Source of the DNA: Taudactylus pleione
Taxonomy: Eukaryota > Chordata > Amphibia > Anura > Myobatrachidae
Length of the DNA: 64,000 nt
Reading direction: 5' to 3'
Assembly (NCBI GenBank): GCA_031769625.1
Contig: JAUIMM010000171.1
Location: 1,240,001-1,304,000 of the forward strand
Translations under genes and position numbers: made by a program
Notes under the pieces: model-generated
The model's database searches: none
The model's input: the letters and a program-made list of their open reading frames with translations, nothing else
Told to the model about the DNA's origin: nothing
Shown here: positions 1-12,149 of the stretch, piece by piece
Layout: each line of letters opens with the position of its first letter
Position numbering within the stretch: position 1 is the stretch's first letter

Positions 1-115
1 AACCCATGGAAACACAAGAAGAACATACAAACTGCACACATACAGTACACAGCCTTGGTCAAGAATTGAACTAATGACCTCAGTGCTGTAAGGCAGTAAT
101 GCTATCCACTATGCG
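1..115 (+). repeat. LINE L2-like 3' tail fragment
   Basis: The segment resembles the conserved 3' tail of vertebrate L2-type LINEs and their SINEs: a run about being followed by 'acatacaaactgcacac', then 'gacctcagtgctgtaaggc' and 'ctatccacta'. A second fragment with the same wording lies at 24460-24720. It runs off the left edge of the window and leads directly into a (GAAA)n tract, as expected for a LINE 3' end with a simple-repeat tail. Family assignment is from recalled consensus, not a search. Confidence 0.55.
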
Positions 116-116
116 A

Positions 117-180
<64 letters not shown>

Positions 181-182
181 AA
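112..182. repeat. (GAAA)n microsatellite
   Basis: About 17 uninterrupted GAAA units adjoin the 3' end of the L2-like fragment. The purity suggests a young, length-variable locus. Confidence 0.97.
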
Positions 183-2560
183 AGATATGGAATCGGTGGC
201 ACTTTATATATTAACAATGAACATTGATATTACAAGACCATTATATCAAAATGAAACAGCTGGTGCATTGTACTAATAGAAGCCATTTAAAGTCATAGCC
301 ATATTAAGGCTTATCATTGTGTTGCAATGGGGATTCAAACATTTTCAATCTTTGTTGTGCAAAGTGAGACAAGAAAGTGCTTGATCTACACATCATGGTT
401 GACAGAAGGTCTTCTAACTTATATGTATTTTTTTTCATCTCCTGCTTGGTCTATGATGAAAAAAAGACTGCAATGAAACCAAATGTTATCCTATCCTTAG
501 TCTGAATGACTGAATGTTGCCAGTCTTACATTGTGTGTCATTAACACCTGCAGTCTTGGCAATCTCTCTCTAATACCTCTAGGATTCCTTTTTTTCTTCT
601 CTTCGCATTGAAGAAAATAACAAGCTTCAAATACCTGTGGACTCGCACAGTACAAGCTGCGGTGATTTAGAAAGGGTTCACACCAGGAATGGCCTTCCTT
701 TTACAAAACATCATTTCTGGCACAGTGCACTTCTGCAGCATGCAGCAATTAGCTGTACACAAATGAACTAAAAACTCTAGCTGCCCCCTGCGTCTAAAAT
801 TATGTCTGCATAATAAAACAATTTTCTTCAGATTAATGGAGTGCTGGTTGTACAACGTGTTTATTTGGGGCATTGGACATGTATTTCCTCTATGCAGGAG
901 AAAAATTGCTACTAAATGGGGAAAGATCACAAAATAACCTTTAGAATTTGAGAACATTTTCCATTTTCATACAATTTGTGTTGCTTTTTGAAAGCATCAG
1001 AACACAGCGTGATCCTGTATGTGGTGTCTGAGATATGAATTACATTAAGCAGATTCTTCCTTCATGGTCCTACCTTCCTCTGTTTCACCATCAATCAAGT
1101 TTCTCCTTATCTCCAGCTAAACTGTCCCATTATCTACATGTTCTTTAACAGTCAGACAGATGAGAACGAAAACGTTTGATTGGCATATATTCTATAGTCC
1201 ACAGCTATCTTTCGCATTGGAAATGTTCCTTTATTTTCTAAAGGAACTAGTACACCTATATTATTGCATTTCAAACAATTGTATTTCAGGAAACTATGAA
1301 AAATGTATTCTTTATATATTTATGTTAACAAGTTAACTGCAGAAAATAAAGTCAGTGAACGATCTTATTGATATAAGAGATGTCTTGTTATTTATCCAGC
1401 AGAATGTATACTGAAAGCAAATAATTGCAATTATTCACAGCTAAGTTATTTCTAGGTACAGTTAATCTCTGCTCTCTGTCTGGCCGAGATATCGAGTGGA
1501 TGGCAAGATAACAGCCTTTCATTCCATATCATATCAGTGCAGAAACACTTCTATTATGCCCTTCTTGACTTATTTATAATAACCATCCAACAGTCAGCCT
1601 AGGGAAATATCATTGCTTCCCATGTTTCCATTAGTTGCGCCCCATATACTCTGCACATTGTAAAGTACGTGAAATCTTTGTATGGCTACAAAGGTCTGAC
1701 TCATCTGAGATGTGAGAATGGGGAATGCACAGCTATGACAGAGGAAAACTTTATCATGTCCCTCTTTATGAAGGTGTAAAAAAAAGCTATTAGGCTGATG
1801 CATAGTTATTGTAATTGTGCCAGGTGCAAAATGTTCACTAAAGAAGACAGAAATTTGTGTATATGCAAAGCTGCAACTAAAGCAATATGTGGGTCGGTAC
1901 CAGCAGCATATGCACCTGGTTTACGCCATGCATATCATATATACAGTATTTATTCCTATGTTTTTAACCATTTGTCTGGTTTGCAATAAATGCTTTTGCT
2001 ATTATGCATCAGAAAAATTTAACAAACATCTCTAATACAACAACACCCCATCAAGTGTACAAAAATATATTCACTTTACCATGCACAGTAAATGTAGAAT
2101 ATGTGTGCAAGCAACAGCATAAAGCACCCACTGTATCAGCACCAGCAGTTCAATCACAAACAGCCAATCACAAGTAGTTCGCTGGTTACCATTATCATTA
2201 TCCTTGACAAGCCACAAATAATATAACTTTTTCAGACACATATGTGTCAAACCCCTCTCGCACAAAATGACATTCACAGGTTCAAATTACCTGATCATGG
2301 TGGAGATTAGGGATGTTTTCTCTTGCTGAACTCATTTTTCACTCTTCGGCTCAATTTTCTCTTCTTTTATCCTCCTTCCATGACAGAGAGACAAGATTCC
2401 CCAATTTTTTCCTGACACAATAAGAACAATAACAGTCTTTAACTTTCAATTCTTAACTCTTTCAACTTAATTATTGCAGGAGCAGAGGAAGCACCCAAAA
2501 ATAAGTGGGTAATGTTTTATACCATTAACACATTATACCCAACAATGCCCTATGCATTGT
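183..2560. other. AT-rich intergenic DNA, nothing recognised
   Basis: No repeat family, gene or RNA was recognised here. The short open frames (for example 667-957 minus and 1798-2035 plus) have no domain-like composition and look random. Confidence 0.6.
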
Positions 2561-2568
2561 ATAGTAAT

Positions 2569-3948
2569 TAGAGATGTGCGCCGACACTCGTGTTTTGGTT
2601 TTGGTTTTAGTTTTGGATCTGGATCTCCCCTAGTTTTGGATCTGAATATGGTTTTGGATTTTTTTCCTTGGTGTTTTGTTTTCGTGTTTTGGTTTTGAAT
2701 CTAGATTTTCTTCTTAAAAAACTATAAAATCAGCTAAAATCACATAAAATGGGCCCATTTTTGTTCCTACAGTATAATTAGCATCAATAACATTTATTTC
2801 CAGTAATTTCCAGTCAATTTTGACCACCTCACAATGTTATTTGCTTCATCTAGTTAAAGCCAAAAGGTTGCATCCAGCTAGCTGGCTGACTAAGTAACAC
2901 AGTGGGCGGCACTAACATGTGGCAGCTCAGCTTCTAATTTCCAACATGGATACAGTGTGTTATACAGTGTGGGTTGGATACACCAATAGTGCACTTACTG
3001 TGACAGCAGTGTCGGTAGAGCGGGGTTGCTGACGGTGTCCTCAGTACATGGAATGGCAGTGAAGGGTACCGTTGATGTCGGCAGTGTGGGGGTACCAGCT
3101 GTGTCTTTAGTACAGGTTTTCTGGCTGTGTCGGCAGTGCGGGGGTGCCAGCGGTGTCTTTAGTGCAGGTTTGCTGGCTGTGTCAGCAGTGCGGGGCTGCC
3201 AGCGGTGTCTTTAATGCAGGTTTGCTGGCTGTGTCGGCAGTGCGGGGGTGCCAGCGGTGTCTTAGTGCAGGTTTGCTGGCTGTGTCGGCAGTGCGGGAGT
3301 GCCAACGGTGTCCTCATTGCAGGTTTGCTGACTGTGTCGGCAGTGTGGGGGTGCCAGCGGTGTCCTCAGTGCAGGTTTGCTGACTGTGTCGGCAGTGCAG
3401 GGGTGTTCTCAATGCAGGGCGCTGGCGGTGTCGGCAGAGTGGGGGTGCCAGCGGTGTCCTCAGTGCAGGTTTGCCGACTGTGTCAGCAGTGCAGGGGTGC
3501 TGGTGGTGTCCTCAGTGTGGGAGTGTCGGCAGTGTGGGGGTTGCTGACGGTGTCCTCAGTACATTGGGCAGCATTGCAGGAGTGTCGGCAACGGTGGTGT
3601 TGGCAGTGGGGGATGTTGCCAGTGGGGGTGGCGGCAGTGGCGGCAGCAGGGGGTGGCGGCGGTATCAGGCGGCGGGGGATGGCGAGCGCCACTTTCTTTT
3701 TCTTGATAGTGCTGTTTTCAATGGGCTTAATGCTGATTGGCTGCGAGCCGTGACAGACGGCTCTCTCAGCTAATCAGCGTTAAGCCCGCTCAAAACAAAA
3801 CCTTGCGACTCGACAGAGGGGTCGCGAGGTTTTGACTCAGGTCAGGGATCCGGGGCATGCAGGGAGATCCAAGCTGTGCTTGGATCGCCCCGGATCCCCG
3901 AAATTCGGGTGAGTTCGGATCTCTGAGATCCGAACCCGCTCATCTCTA
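2569..3948. mobile_element. Non-autonomous hAT element with internal minisatellite
   Basis: The element begins TAGAGATGTGCGCCGAC and ends CCCGCTCATCTCTA, so the outer TAGAGATG is an inverted repeat. It is flanked by a perfect 8-bp duplication, ATAGTAAT (2561-2568 and 3949-3956), the hallmark of hAT insertion. The left end carries subterminal 'ttttggatctggatc' motifs, and the right end carries a near-palindromic 'ttcggatctctgagatccgaa'. Both ends match the 6.4-kb element at 6284-12680, so that family is its likely source of transposase. No transposase is encoded; the interior is mostly a GC-rich tandem repeat. Confidence 0.92.
3000..3610 (+). repeat. Minisatellite of about 55 bp inside the hAT element
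   Basis: A degenerate unit of roughly 52-57 bp, built on 'gtgtcggcagtgcgggggtg', 'ccagcggtgtc' and 'agtgcaggtttgctg', recurs about ten times. It creates long spurious open frames (3026-3753), all low-complexity and not accepted as genes. Confidence 0.9.
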
Positions 3949-3956
3949 ATAGTAAT

Positions 3957-4801
3957 AGCAACCAGATATATTGGAAGCTTTCTGTTCCGCAGACAGAAAG
4001 AAGTTTGTCTACTCATCAAGGGCCAAAATCATCTCAGCTATTTTTTTTCCTAATTGTATTATACTATACATTATTTATTAAGCTGATTTGGAGACGCCAT
4101 CCTGCAGTATTAGGATGCTGATTTCTTAGTATCCGCTAAGGTACAAGGTACTTTTGGTTTGTGCTGCACAGTACTACCTACTCTCCTGGAATGTGCTGGA
4201 CTTCTGAATTTTGTTGAGTCCCCCCTAATACTTGAGAGTAGCCAAATTTAAGTTAATTGGATCCAGGAGGATCACTTGTTCATGCAGAAATCAGAGAGCT
4301 CTTCCCAAAAACCGGCAAGTGAGATAATTTTTCTCCATGCCTATACCGTCACCTCATCTACAACTTTCTCCTCAAGTCCATTTAGTGAAATAACAAAATA
4401 AAACTAACATATTGCTAATATTATCTGCTGCTGGAATCACATTGAGCAAATATGGTGTAAAGCAATTAGCCAAAACAGCACTTACAAACACCCAAGGATG
4501 TCCTATGTCTAACATATCCCTGGGTATGCTGAAAAGGATGCAAAACCCAACTGTGGAACCCAAAGATTCATGTGACTGACCAAACAGATTCATTCATGCT
4601 CATTAACATAGATTAGAATCTTTCTGTGTAAGTCGTACACCTATGATCTGGCTATATTATGTTATTTGTTTTGTTACTGTAATCATGATAGCTTATGTTT
4701 TGAAAGCTGTTCTACATAGGAGCCTGTGGGACCATTATACATTCCCAGAAAATACTGACATGAATAGAAAACAATCTCATATACTTCAGTAAATGAATAT
4801 A
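3957..4801. other. Intergenic DNA, nothing recognised
   Basis: Moderately AT-rich sequence without identifiable repeats or coding signal. Confidence 0.5.
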
Positions 4802-4805
4802 CTGT

Positions 4806-5560
4806 GCAGGGGCGTATCTATACTTTGGCCAGGATGGCACTTGCCAGCCGCCCGGGGGGCAACACCCGGCAGTGCCATCATAGCGAGTTGCCACACAGAG
4901 CGGAGAATGCAATTTATGTTTGCCGGGTGCCCGCTCCGGTGTATATCAGCGGCGCACCCGGCTGAAGGGGATCTAGCAGCTTCCCTGACTGCTGTGAGGG
5001 TTGTGTATAGATCCCCTTCAGTAGGTACATCTACGGAAGGGGATCTATCCACAACCCTGCTGTGGGCCTGTGAGCTCTGCCTCCCCTGGCTCCCGCATGG
5101 CACACTGGCTTGAGACGTCATGACGTCTCTCCAGTGATTCAACTTCCAGTGCAAGGGATCGAGGAGCTGTTCGGCGTGGCATGGGAAAGCAGTATGTGTG
5201 TGTGTGCAGGGCCCCCATCAGGGGGGACTGCCGATACTCGAGTCCTGGCAGAATGGGAGGGGGCCCGGGCCTGCTCCTACAACTGCTGCATAGTCCCCCT
5301 TGAGTGAAAAGGGAGTGGGGCGCAGCTACTGCCTGTCGGCATGCACTACTTGATTGTATAGACCTGCACCAACCTGAGAAACCCCTCCCTCCCCCTTCTT
5401 TCCCAATTCCACGATTCCCCTATTCCCCTCTTCGGTCGGCTTGTAGTGGGGGCGGAGCCAATGTGTCAAGCCCCGCCCCCCGCACACCCGCGAATTGCAT
5501 CATTCCTTAGGGGCGGGGCCTAATAATGCAAGGTGCCCGCCACCCATTAGCTACCAGTTG
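4806..5560. mobile_element. Possible hAT-like MITE remnant, GC-rich
   Basis: It begins CAGGGGCGTATCTATACTTTGG, a CAG-starting end typical of vertebrate hAT MITEs, and then turns GC-rich with 'gggaggggcc'-type runs and a duplicated 'ggatctatcc/aggggatcta' motif (4968-5050). No matching right end (TAGATACGCCCCTG) was seen, so the 3' boundary is a guess and the copy is probably truncated. Open frames at 4786-5154 and 4793-5113 overlap on opposite strands and are not convincing genes. Confidence 0.35.
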
Positions 5561-5579
5561 GTGTGCAGAAGTGTAAGTA

Positions 5580-5680
5580 ATAAGTATATTTGTATGTGTT
5601 ATGTGTATATATGTTTATGTATGTCTATGTATTAGTGTGTATATATGTGTATGTACTGTATATGTCTGTGTTAATGTGTG
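5580..5680. repeat. (GTGTATATATGTGTATGTA)n-like simple repeat, left part
   Basis: A cryptically simple GT/TA tract. The same wording resumes at 6240-6283 and 12681-12955, showing that one tract was interrupted by later insertions. Confidence 0.85.
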
Positions 5681-6236
5681 TGGTATACAATCGGGAAACC
5701 AGCCTTAATACCAACAGCCGGATTCCCGACTGTCATATCCCGGCGAGGGTGAAATGCCGGGCATCAATATTTAGATGCCTTTCATTTCCCCGACGCCGGG
5801 TGACAGGCGCCCAGCATCCCGATCGAAGGTATGCCGGGTGCCGCGAGCGGACAGCTGTGGGGGGGAGGGTTAGGTTTAGGGCACCCGGGGGGGACTTAGG
5901 GTTAGGCACCCCCCCGGGAGGGTTAGGGTAAGGCTAGGGGGAGGGTGGTTAGGGTTAGGCACCCCCGGGGGCGACTTAGGGTTAGGCACCCCCCGGGGGA
6001 CTTAGGTTTAGGCAGCGGGAAAGGGGGGGTTAGGGTTAGCCATTTAGAGGGGGGATTAGGATTAGGCACTTGGGGAGGAGGTTAGGGTTAGGCACCCCTA
6101 AGGAGGGTTAGGGTTAGGGGGTTAGGTTAGGTTAGTTTATACTTAGCGACGATTGGGATTTCCAGAGCTGTCGGGCTTCCGCTGCCGGGAACTCTGCTTT
6201 TGTTGGCCAGGCGCTGCCGGGAATCAAATTTCATAC
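5681..6236. mobile_element. TTAGGG-rich element inserted in a simple repeat
   Basis: The ends carry 'atcgggaaacc', 'ccgggcatcaatatttag' and 'tgccgggaatcaaatttc', which resemble terminal parts of other copies at 46086-46397 and 59030-59665. The middle is a minisatellite of 'gggttagggttaggcacccccggggg' type. It sits between two halves of the same GT/TA repeat, so it is an insertion rather than ancient flank. The class is unknown; I infer a DNA transposon or MITE from the flanking symmetry. Confidence 0.55.
5868..6140 (+). repeat. TTAGGG-type minisatellite with GC-rich spacers
   Basis: Around a dozen 'ttagggttag' blocks alternate with 'gcaccccccgggg'-like spacers. The hexamer matches the vertebrate telomere repeat but occurs only in ones and twos within a longer unit. 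This is an interstitial, transposon-borne repeat and not a telomere. Confidence 0.85.
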
Positions 6237-6546
6237 CGATTCCGTGTGTATATATGGTTATGTACGTGTGTATGTGTGTGTATTAGAGATGTGCGCCAAC
6301 CCTCATGTTTTGATTTTGGTTTTGGAACTGGATCTCCCCTGGTTTTTGATCTGGATTGGTTTTGCCAAAACCTCATCTCCGTATTTTGTTTTCGTGTTTT
6401 GGTTTTGGATCTGGATTTTTTCTTAAAAAATCAAAAAAACTGCTAAAATCACAAAAAATTAGCCTTTTTTTGTTCCCACAGTATTAATAACTTCAATAAC
6501 ATTTATTTCCACTCATTTCCAGTCAATTTTGACTACCTCACAGCTC

Positions 6547-7016
6547 ACAAGGGGACTAGGAAGAGTGATTTCTAAAAATAAATAAACAATTGACTTAAGT
6601 AATCCTTTGCAAATCTTCTATAAAGACATTCCCCAACCTATAGAGGGACATAAAATAAAATATAGTTAGTTAGTGGCCTTCAAACTGCCATTGTTCCCAC
6701 TGTCCACTTAACCATATGAGATATATTGTGAACAAGCAGAACACAGCAGCAAATGCAACATTTCAGACCTAAGGTTTAAGTATTACGTTGTGTCTTTCTT
6801 GAGCGCCATGCCTGCTTGCTGGGAGTTGATTTTTTTCATCCCAGAAGGGGACCAGGAAGCGTGCTTTCCAAAAATAAATAGATGCTTGACTTAAATAATC
6901 CTTTGCAAACCTTCTGCTCTGTAACAGAATTTTCCGACCTTTACAGGGACATTAAAAAAAAACAGAGTTAGTTAGTGGCCTTCAAATTGCCATTGTTCCC
7001 ACTGTCCACTTCTTCT
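6547..7016 (+). repeat. Direct duplication of about 170 bp inside the hAT
   Basis: The segment 6547-6716 ('ggggactaggaagagtg' to 'ttgttcccactgtccact') recurs at 6846-7013 with about 80-85% identity by eye. The copies are about 300 bp apart. This is an internal, non-coding duplication of the element. Confidence 0.8.
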
Positions 7017-7665
7017 TAGATATAGTATGTGAATGTTAGAATGTGGAAGGCCAAAAATTGGTTGGACCACACATGGCTGATTGATCAACCATGGCGACTG
7101 AATTAGAGTCATAAGGAAGAAGAGGCTGCAAACTGGGTGTCATGTTATAATTTGGCCATATGGGGTATGTTGCTGTAAAGGGATGAGGCTGGTTATCAGT
7201 GGACACATTAGTTGTTGTTATTCTTGGTTGCCATCTCCTGAAGGGTGTTTACCAACTGACAGAGACTACCTACCTATCAGCTCAGGCATAGACACTTCCT
7301 GAGGAACAGAGCTCTTTTATCTGGAGGGAAGCCAAATAGGTGGGAGCCCTTGTACTTCCAACATCTGAAGCTCTTATCTCTCCACATCATCTATGATAGA
7401 AGAAAAAAAATGTCATTGGGTACATCTAGCTCCTCTTTCTGTACCCTACTTACCCTTTTTGGACAGGAAGTCCAGCATGGTTGGTTTGGAAGAAGAAGGC
7501 CTAGCAACAGATGGGATTGGTCATTATCAAGACCTGGTCCCCCCAGTGGGTGTAGTCCCATGAGGTATTGGTTGGCTTGCAGGCAGCGGAATAACTAAGG
7601 CCTCCATGTTGTCTGTGCTTACTATTCCATATTTCAGTTTGTGATTCAGGGAGAAATAAAGTGGG

Positions 7666-8085
7666 CTACAGAACAGTGACAGAATCACTGGATGTCTTAG
7701 TGCATTCAGGCCAAATACGATCCATGAATTCCCAGACAGATTCGGGACAGATGAATCCTTTGCTTGTAATAATCTTTGGTAATTCCTGGCAAAGGTAGGT
7801 GTTATAGCCAGACACTTTGAAGGCTGTAACTTTGAACTGCTTTATAGAAAACATGCGAATGAAACCTTTCCACACAGCAGAACATGATGGAGAAATCCCT
7901 TGAAGTTCAGCACCTAGAGCATCTTTTTTTTCATGTTCTCTGAGGCCTCTCCTGACTGTGAAGAAAGATTCTCCACACTGTAGTCTTCCATTGTGACTTT
8001 TTAATGGTGATTTCAATGTTGTCCACTGGCTGAGATCCATCTCATCTGGGGGTTGGGTTTTACCCATGCAAATGAGACAATTCAC
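7666..8085 (-). CDS. Unidentified open frame (139 aa) within the hAT
   Basis: I do not recognise this protein. It is the only sizeable non-transposase frame inside the 6.4-kb hAT and lies downstream of the transposase on the same strand. Composition is normal and not low-complexity, with acidic and aromatic residues (for example EFMDRIWPEC near the C terminus and GLREHEKKD mid-protein). It has no membrane segment and no complete zinc-finger pattern. It might be a captured host exon or an accessory frame, or it may be chance. Nothing comparable was seen in the second hAT copy. Confidence 0.2.
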   Translation of the reverse strand: MNCLICMGKTQPPDEMDLSQWTTLKSPLKSHNGRLQCGESFFTVRRGLREHEKKDALGAELQGISPSCSAVWKGFIRMFSIKQFKVTAFKVSGYNTYLCQELPKIITSKGFICPESVWEFMDRIWPECTKTSSDSVTVL

Positions 8086-8454
8086 ATCTAGAAGGTGACT
8101 CTTATGTTTAGCTGTGGTGTCAGACTCTCTTTTGGCAGAATTAGGCTTTAGTTTTTTACAAATATAGCCTTTAGTTTTTTAGAGCATATTTAACTTTATA
8201 AGCTGTTAGGATAACATTTCAGCTATGTTTAAGATTTAAAAAAAAACTTTTTGTAACCCAATAACTTAAAAAAAAGTTTTCATTGCAATATTCATGCAGC
8301 CCCTTGACAGACAGCTGCACAGAACCCCTGCGCAGCTATTCCGATGACAGGTGTGGCTGACATGCACAAAAAGAAAAATGTTATTTATTATTTTGGGCAG
8401 CAGCCCCTCGAAAGCCAGGAGCACAGCACCCCTGTGCAGCTATGCCAATGACAG

Positions 8455-8630
8455 TGACAGCCAGGTGTAAAATTGATAATAAATTAATTTAAAAACAATT
8501 CATTGGGTGCAGCCCCTGGCTGTTAAATTGATCATAAATTAATTTAAAAACAATTAATTGGGTGCTGCCCCTGGCTGTTAAATTGATCATAAATTAATTT
8601 AAAAACAATTCATTGGTTCCTAAACCAACC
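8455..8630. repeat. 55-bp tandem repeat, three copies, in hAT
   Basis: The unit 'ttaaattgatcataaatt...aattcattgggtgcagcccctggctg' occurs three times (starts near 8467, 8522 and 8577). It lies in the 3' flank of the transposase. Confidence 0.9.
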
Positions 8631-8952
8631 ATAATATTAATTTAAAATGTCAGGCAGCAATGCCCCAACCAGCACATAATGGAAAGGAAAGAGGTGCAAG
8701 ATGGAATAGTCCTTGGGCCCTCCCACCCACCCCTATGTTGTATATGAAACAGGACAGTTTAACAAACCAATCATTTCAGTGACAAGGACTGCCAATTGTG
8801 GCTGAAATTATTGTTTTGTTTGGACCCCCCAACAAAACAAGCTGATCCCATACACAAACTGGCTTTACATTACAAGTTGTGCTTATCCTCGTCATCCCCA
8901 TCAGTGTGTACATCCGCTCCCTCACACAATATTAATTCATCCCTGCTGGAAT

Positions 8953-11903
8953 TCACCATAGGCTCCTCTGTAATTGTTGGTAGAGGTCTTCCTCATGGAA
9001 TTTGTAATTCATTTTAATGAACTTCATCTTTTCCACATTTTGAGGAAGTAACCTCCTACGCCGATCACTGACAAGGTTGCCAGCTGTACTGAAAACTCTA
9101 TCGGAGTACACACTGGAGGGTGGGCAACTTAAGTAATGCAAAGCCAGTTTGTGTATGGGACTCCAAATTGCCTCTTTTTCCAGCCAGTACTGAAAGGGAC
9201 TGTCTGACATGTCTATTAGGATGTTATCTCTGAAATAGTCCTCCACCATTCTGTGAATGGAGACCCTATCACACATAGTCACGGTAGAAGACATGTCACT
9301 AGTAGGCAGTTCTCTCAGGCCTGACCAGATGTCATTTTTTGAGGACTGAGCTGCATGACCAGCAAGCAGTCTGTAAGGAAAATTTAGTTCTTTCCTGGCA
9401 GCTGTTGAAACTGAAGGAGGAGATGATGGCGTTTCATATGTGACTGCAGCTGACAATTTTTTGACCAATAGCTCTTTGCATAGTTTTAGATTTTGGTCTG
9501 TTGGAATAAAAACTCACAAGGTAGGACTTAAACCTAGGATCCAGAATGGTGGCTAAAATATATTTTTCAGATTTCAATAGACTGACGACTCTTGGATCCT
9601 GGTGAAGTGAATCAAGGGCGTGATCCACCAGTCCGACATACTTTGCGCAATCACTCCGTTTCAGCTCCTCCTTCAGTTTCTCCAGCTGTTTTTGCAAAAG
9701 TCTGATGAAGGGAATGACCTGACTCAAGCTGGTAGTGTCTGAACTAACTTCACGTGTGGCAAGTTCAAAGGGTTTGAGAACCTTGCACAACATGGAAATT
9801 ATTCTCCACTGCACTTGAGTAACGTGCATTCCCTCTCCACAGCCTATGTCATAGTCCGTTGTATAGACCTGGATGGCCTTTTGCTGTTCCTCCATCCGCT
9901 GAAGCATATAGAGGGTAGAATTCCACCTAGTTACTACCTCTTGCTTCAGCTGATGGAAGGTCAAATTTAACTGTACCTGCTGGTTATGCAATCTTCAACA
10001 AGCAGTCCCCGAATGTCTAAAATGTCCGGATATTTTGCGGGCCACCGAGAGCATCACCTGCATGACCATCTCAGTTTTTAAAAAATGTTGCACCACCAAA
10101 TTAATTGTGTGAGCAAAACATGGGACATGTTGGAATTCGACCAGATGTAATGCTTTCACAATATTGGTGGCATTGTCTGAAATCACAAATCCCGAGGAGA
10201 GTCCAAGTGGGGTAAGCCATTTAGCAATGATTTCCCTGAGTTTTTGTAAGAAGTTCTCAGCGGTATGCCTCTTAGTGAAACCAGTTATACAAAGTGTAGC
10301 CTGCCTCTGTATCAGCTGTCTTTTGGTAGATGTTGCTGCTGCTGCTGTTGCTTTTGTAGGCAATACACCTACCCAGTGGGCTGTCAAAGTCATGTAATCC
10401 TTAGTTTGCCCTGTCCCACTTGTCCACATATCAGTGGTCAAGTGGACAGTGGGTACAACGGCATTTCTGAGGACATTAATAAGGTTTTTTTTAATGTCCT
10501 CTTCTAGCAAAGTGGAATCTAGAAGGGATCTGGTAGCGAGGACACAGGACCTGAATTAACTGTTGAAAACCCACTGTAGTAATGGCGGATACTGGACGCA
10601 CATCTAATACCAGCATAGCTGTTATGGCGTCAGTAATTCACTGTGCAACTGTGTGATTGCTGTCATACTTGTTTGCCCTTGCAAATAATTGTTTAACAGT
10701 TAATTGTTTTTTGGTGGATACGCTACAAGTAGTCTTCCTCCTGGTCCCCTTCTGGGATGAAGATCCACTGACAGCAACAGCAGCAACAGGCGTAGTCATC
10801 AAGGATCCTTCTGAGGAATCACAGATAGGAGAGGAGTCAATCATGCTTCGAATACCAACATTGGATGCAGCAGGACTACTTGTGATGACGAATGAGGATG
10901 TTGATGATGCAGGTGTTGGTGTTGGAGATCGAAGGTGCTTGGATCTCACAGAGAGGGAGCAGGTAGGTGACACTGCACTTGTTACGTTTTGAGTTTTGGA
11001 ACTTGGCAACATACACTTTGATATTTGATGAATGCGCGCCAAGTGACGTAACAAGAAGGAGGTTCCTAGGTGGTTTAGGTCCCTCCCTCTACTCAATCTT
11101 GCATGGCAACGGGCACATATGGCTTCATAACTGTTGTCCAGATCGGGATGGAAATAATTCCACACGTGAGAAGTAGATTTTTTTGTCTTTTGTCCCCGAA
11201 TGACAACAATGGGCTTTGGCTTTTTCAAACCATGGGCAACAGCTGTTGCTTTACTTACACAAATGACATCTTCATCATCAACATCCTCATCATCCTTAGC
11301 ACCTTCATCCACCAAAATATCCTCCTCCTCCATGTGCAATTCCACAGAAGCATCCTCAATGACTATATGTGCAAGATGTTGACTGCCCTTCCCCACATTT
11401 ACAGAGGGCACACAAAAGATGGAACTTGGAGGATCCTCCAGTACACTAGTATTCAGGTCAGGCTCACACATGGCAACCCCGGACACACTTGCACTCTCCT
11501 CTGGGATTTGTGATTTCGATTTCTCAGGGCACAGTTGGTTTTTCCGCAACTGTCTTAACAACTTTCAAATTTTTAATTGGACCACCACCACTACTACTAC
11601 AAGCAGAAGGGCTATCAGAATCAGCAGTCTGCATAAAGAAAGAAGGACAAGACCTTATCCTTTCCTTCCCACTTTGTGTAGTGAATGGCATAATGCCAAT
11701 TTTTTGCTTATCTAAAAGCAAATATCCTTTAAATTTTTTTTCTTAATTTCAGTAAAACTTGCTTTATCATATTGATGGTGTGACTTAAGCCCTGGGGCAT
11801 GGGCCTTCCTAGAGGTCAAGGAAATTGACGACCTTGCACTGCTGGCAGCAGATACAACATGTGGTTCTTGGCCTTGCTCTCCTGTCATGTGATAGCCCTC
11901 CAT
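8953..11903 (-). pseudogene. hAT transposase with BED zinc finger (copy 1, broken)
   Basis: Read on the minus strand, the parts appear in family order. An N-terminal segment (11903-11530) is matched by 50945-51304 in the second copy. A BED zinc finger follows in the 10638-11561 frame (VWNYFHP, CARCHARL, then HLARIHQ, about residues 130-180 of that frame). The DDE-type core has HLTTDMWTSG (near 10430) and VISDNATNIV (near 10170). The C-terminal dimerisation region holds SSVYSDRVFSTAGN and RRRRLLPQNVEK (near 9020-9110). hAT transposases cut and paste their element from its terminal repeats. The reading frame changes near 11715, between 10510 and 10638, and between 9434 and 9468. An in-frame TGA at 9995-9997 separates GTAC from RLHNQQ. 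Both Asp motifs look intact, but the gene cannot be expressed as one protein unless unrecognised introns exist. Start 11903 was chosen because MEG aligns with MED of copy 2. Confidence 0.88.
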
Positions 11904-12149
11904 ATTTTTTCTGCAGTCTAGAAGCAGTGTCACAATCACCAATAGTGTAGCCAAGCTGCGGTTACAAAATGCACATAGCTGCAGTCGTGCGCACACACAA
12001 AAATATTAGAAAAAAAGACAAATGATGATTTTTATTTTTTGTCAGCTCCAGGAGAACTTGGCCACAGAGGTTTTTTTGGAGCACGACTGTAGTCGGGCAG
12101 GACAAGGTTGCAACTTGCGTTGCTGGCTGGCTCTTATGCGTTACTGCTG

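Noticed and set aside
3026..3773. Long overlapping plus-strand open frames rich in V, C, G
   Set aside because: They are created by a 55-bp tandem repeat inside a hAT element; the protein is just the repeat translated.
4786..5154. 122-residue minus-strand open frame
   Set aside because: It overlaps a plus-strand frame of similar length in a GC-rich repeat and has no family-like motifs.
5868..6140. Interstitial telomere or chromosome end
   Set aside because: TTAGGG words are separated by GC-rich spacers and recur in dispersed copies with shared ends; this is a transposon-borne minisatellite.
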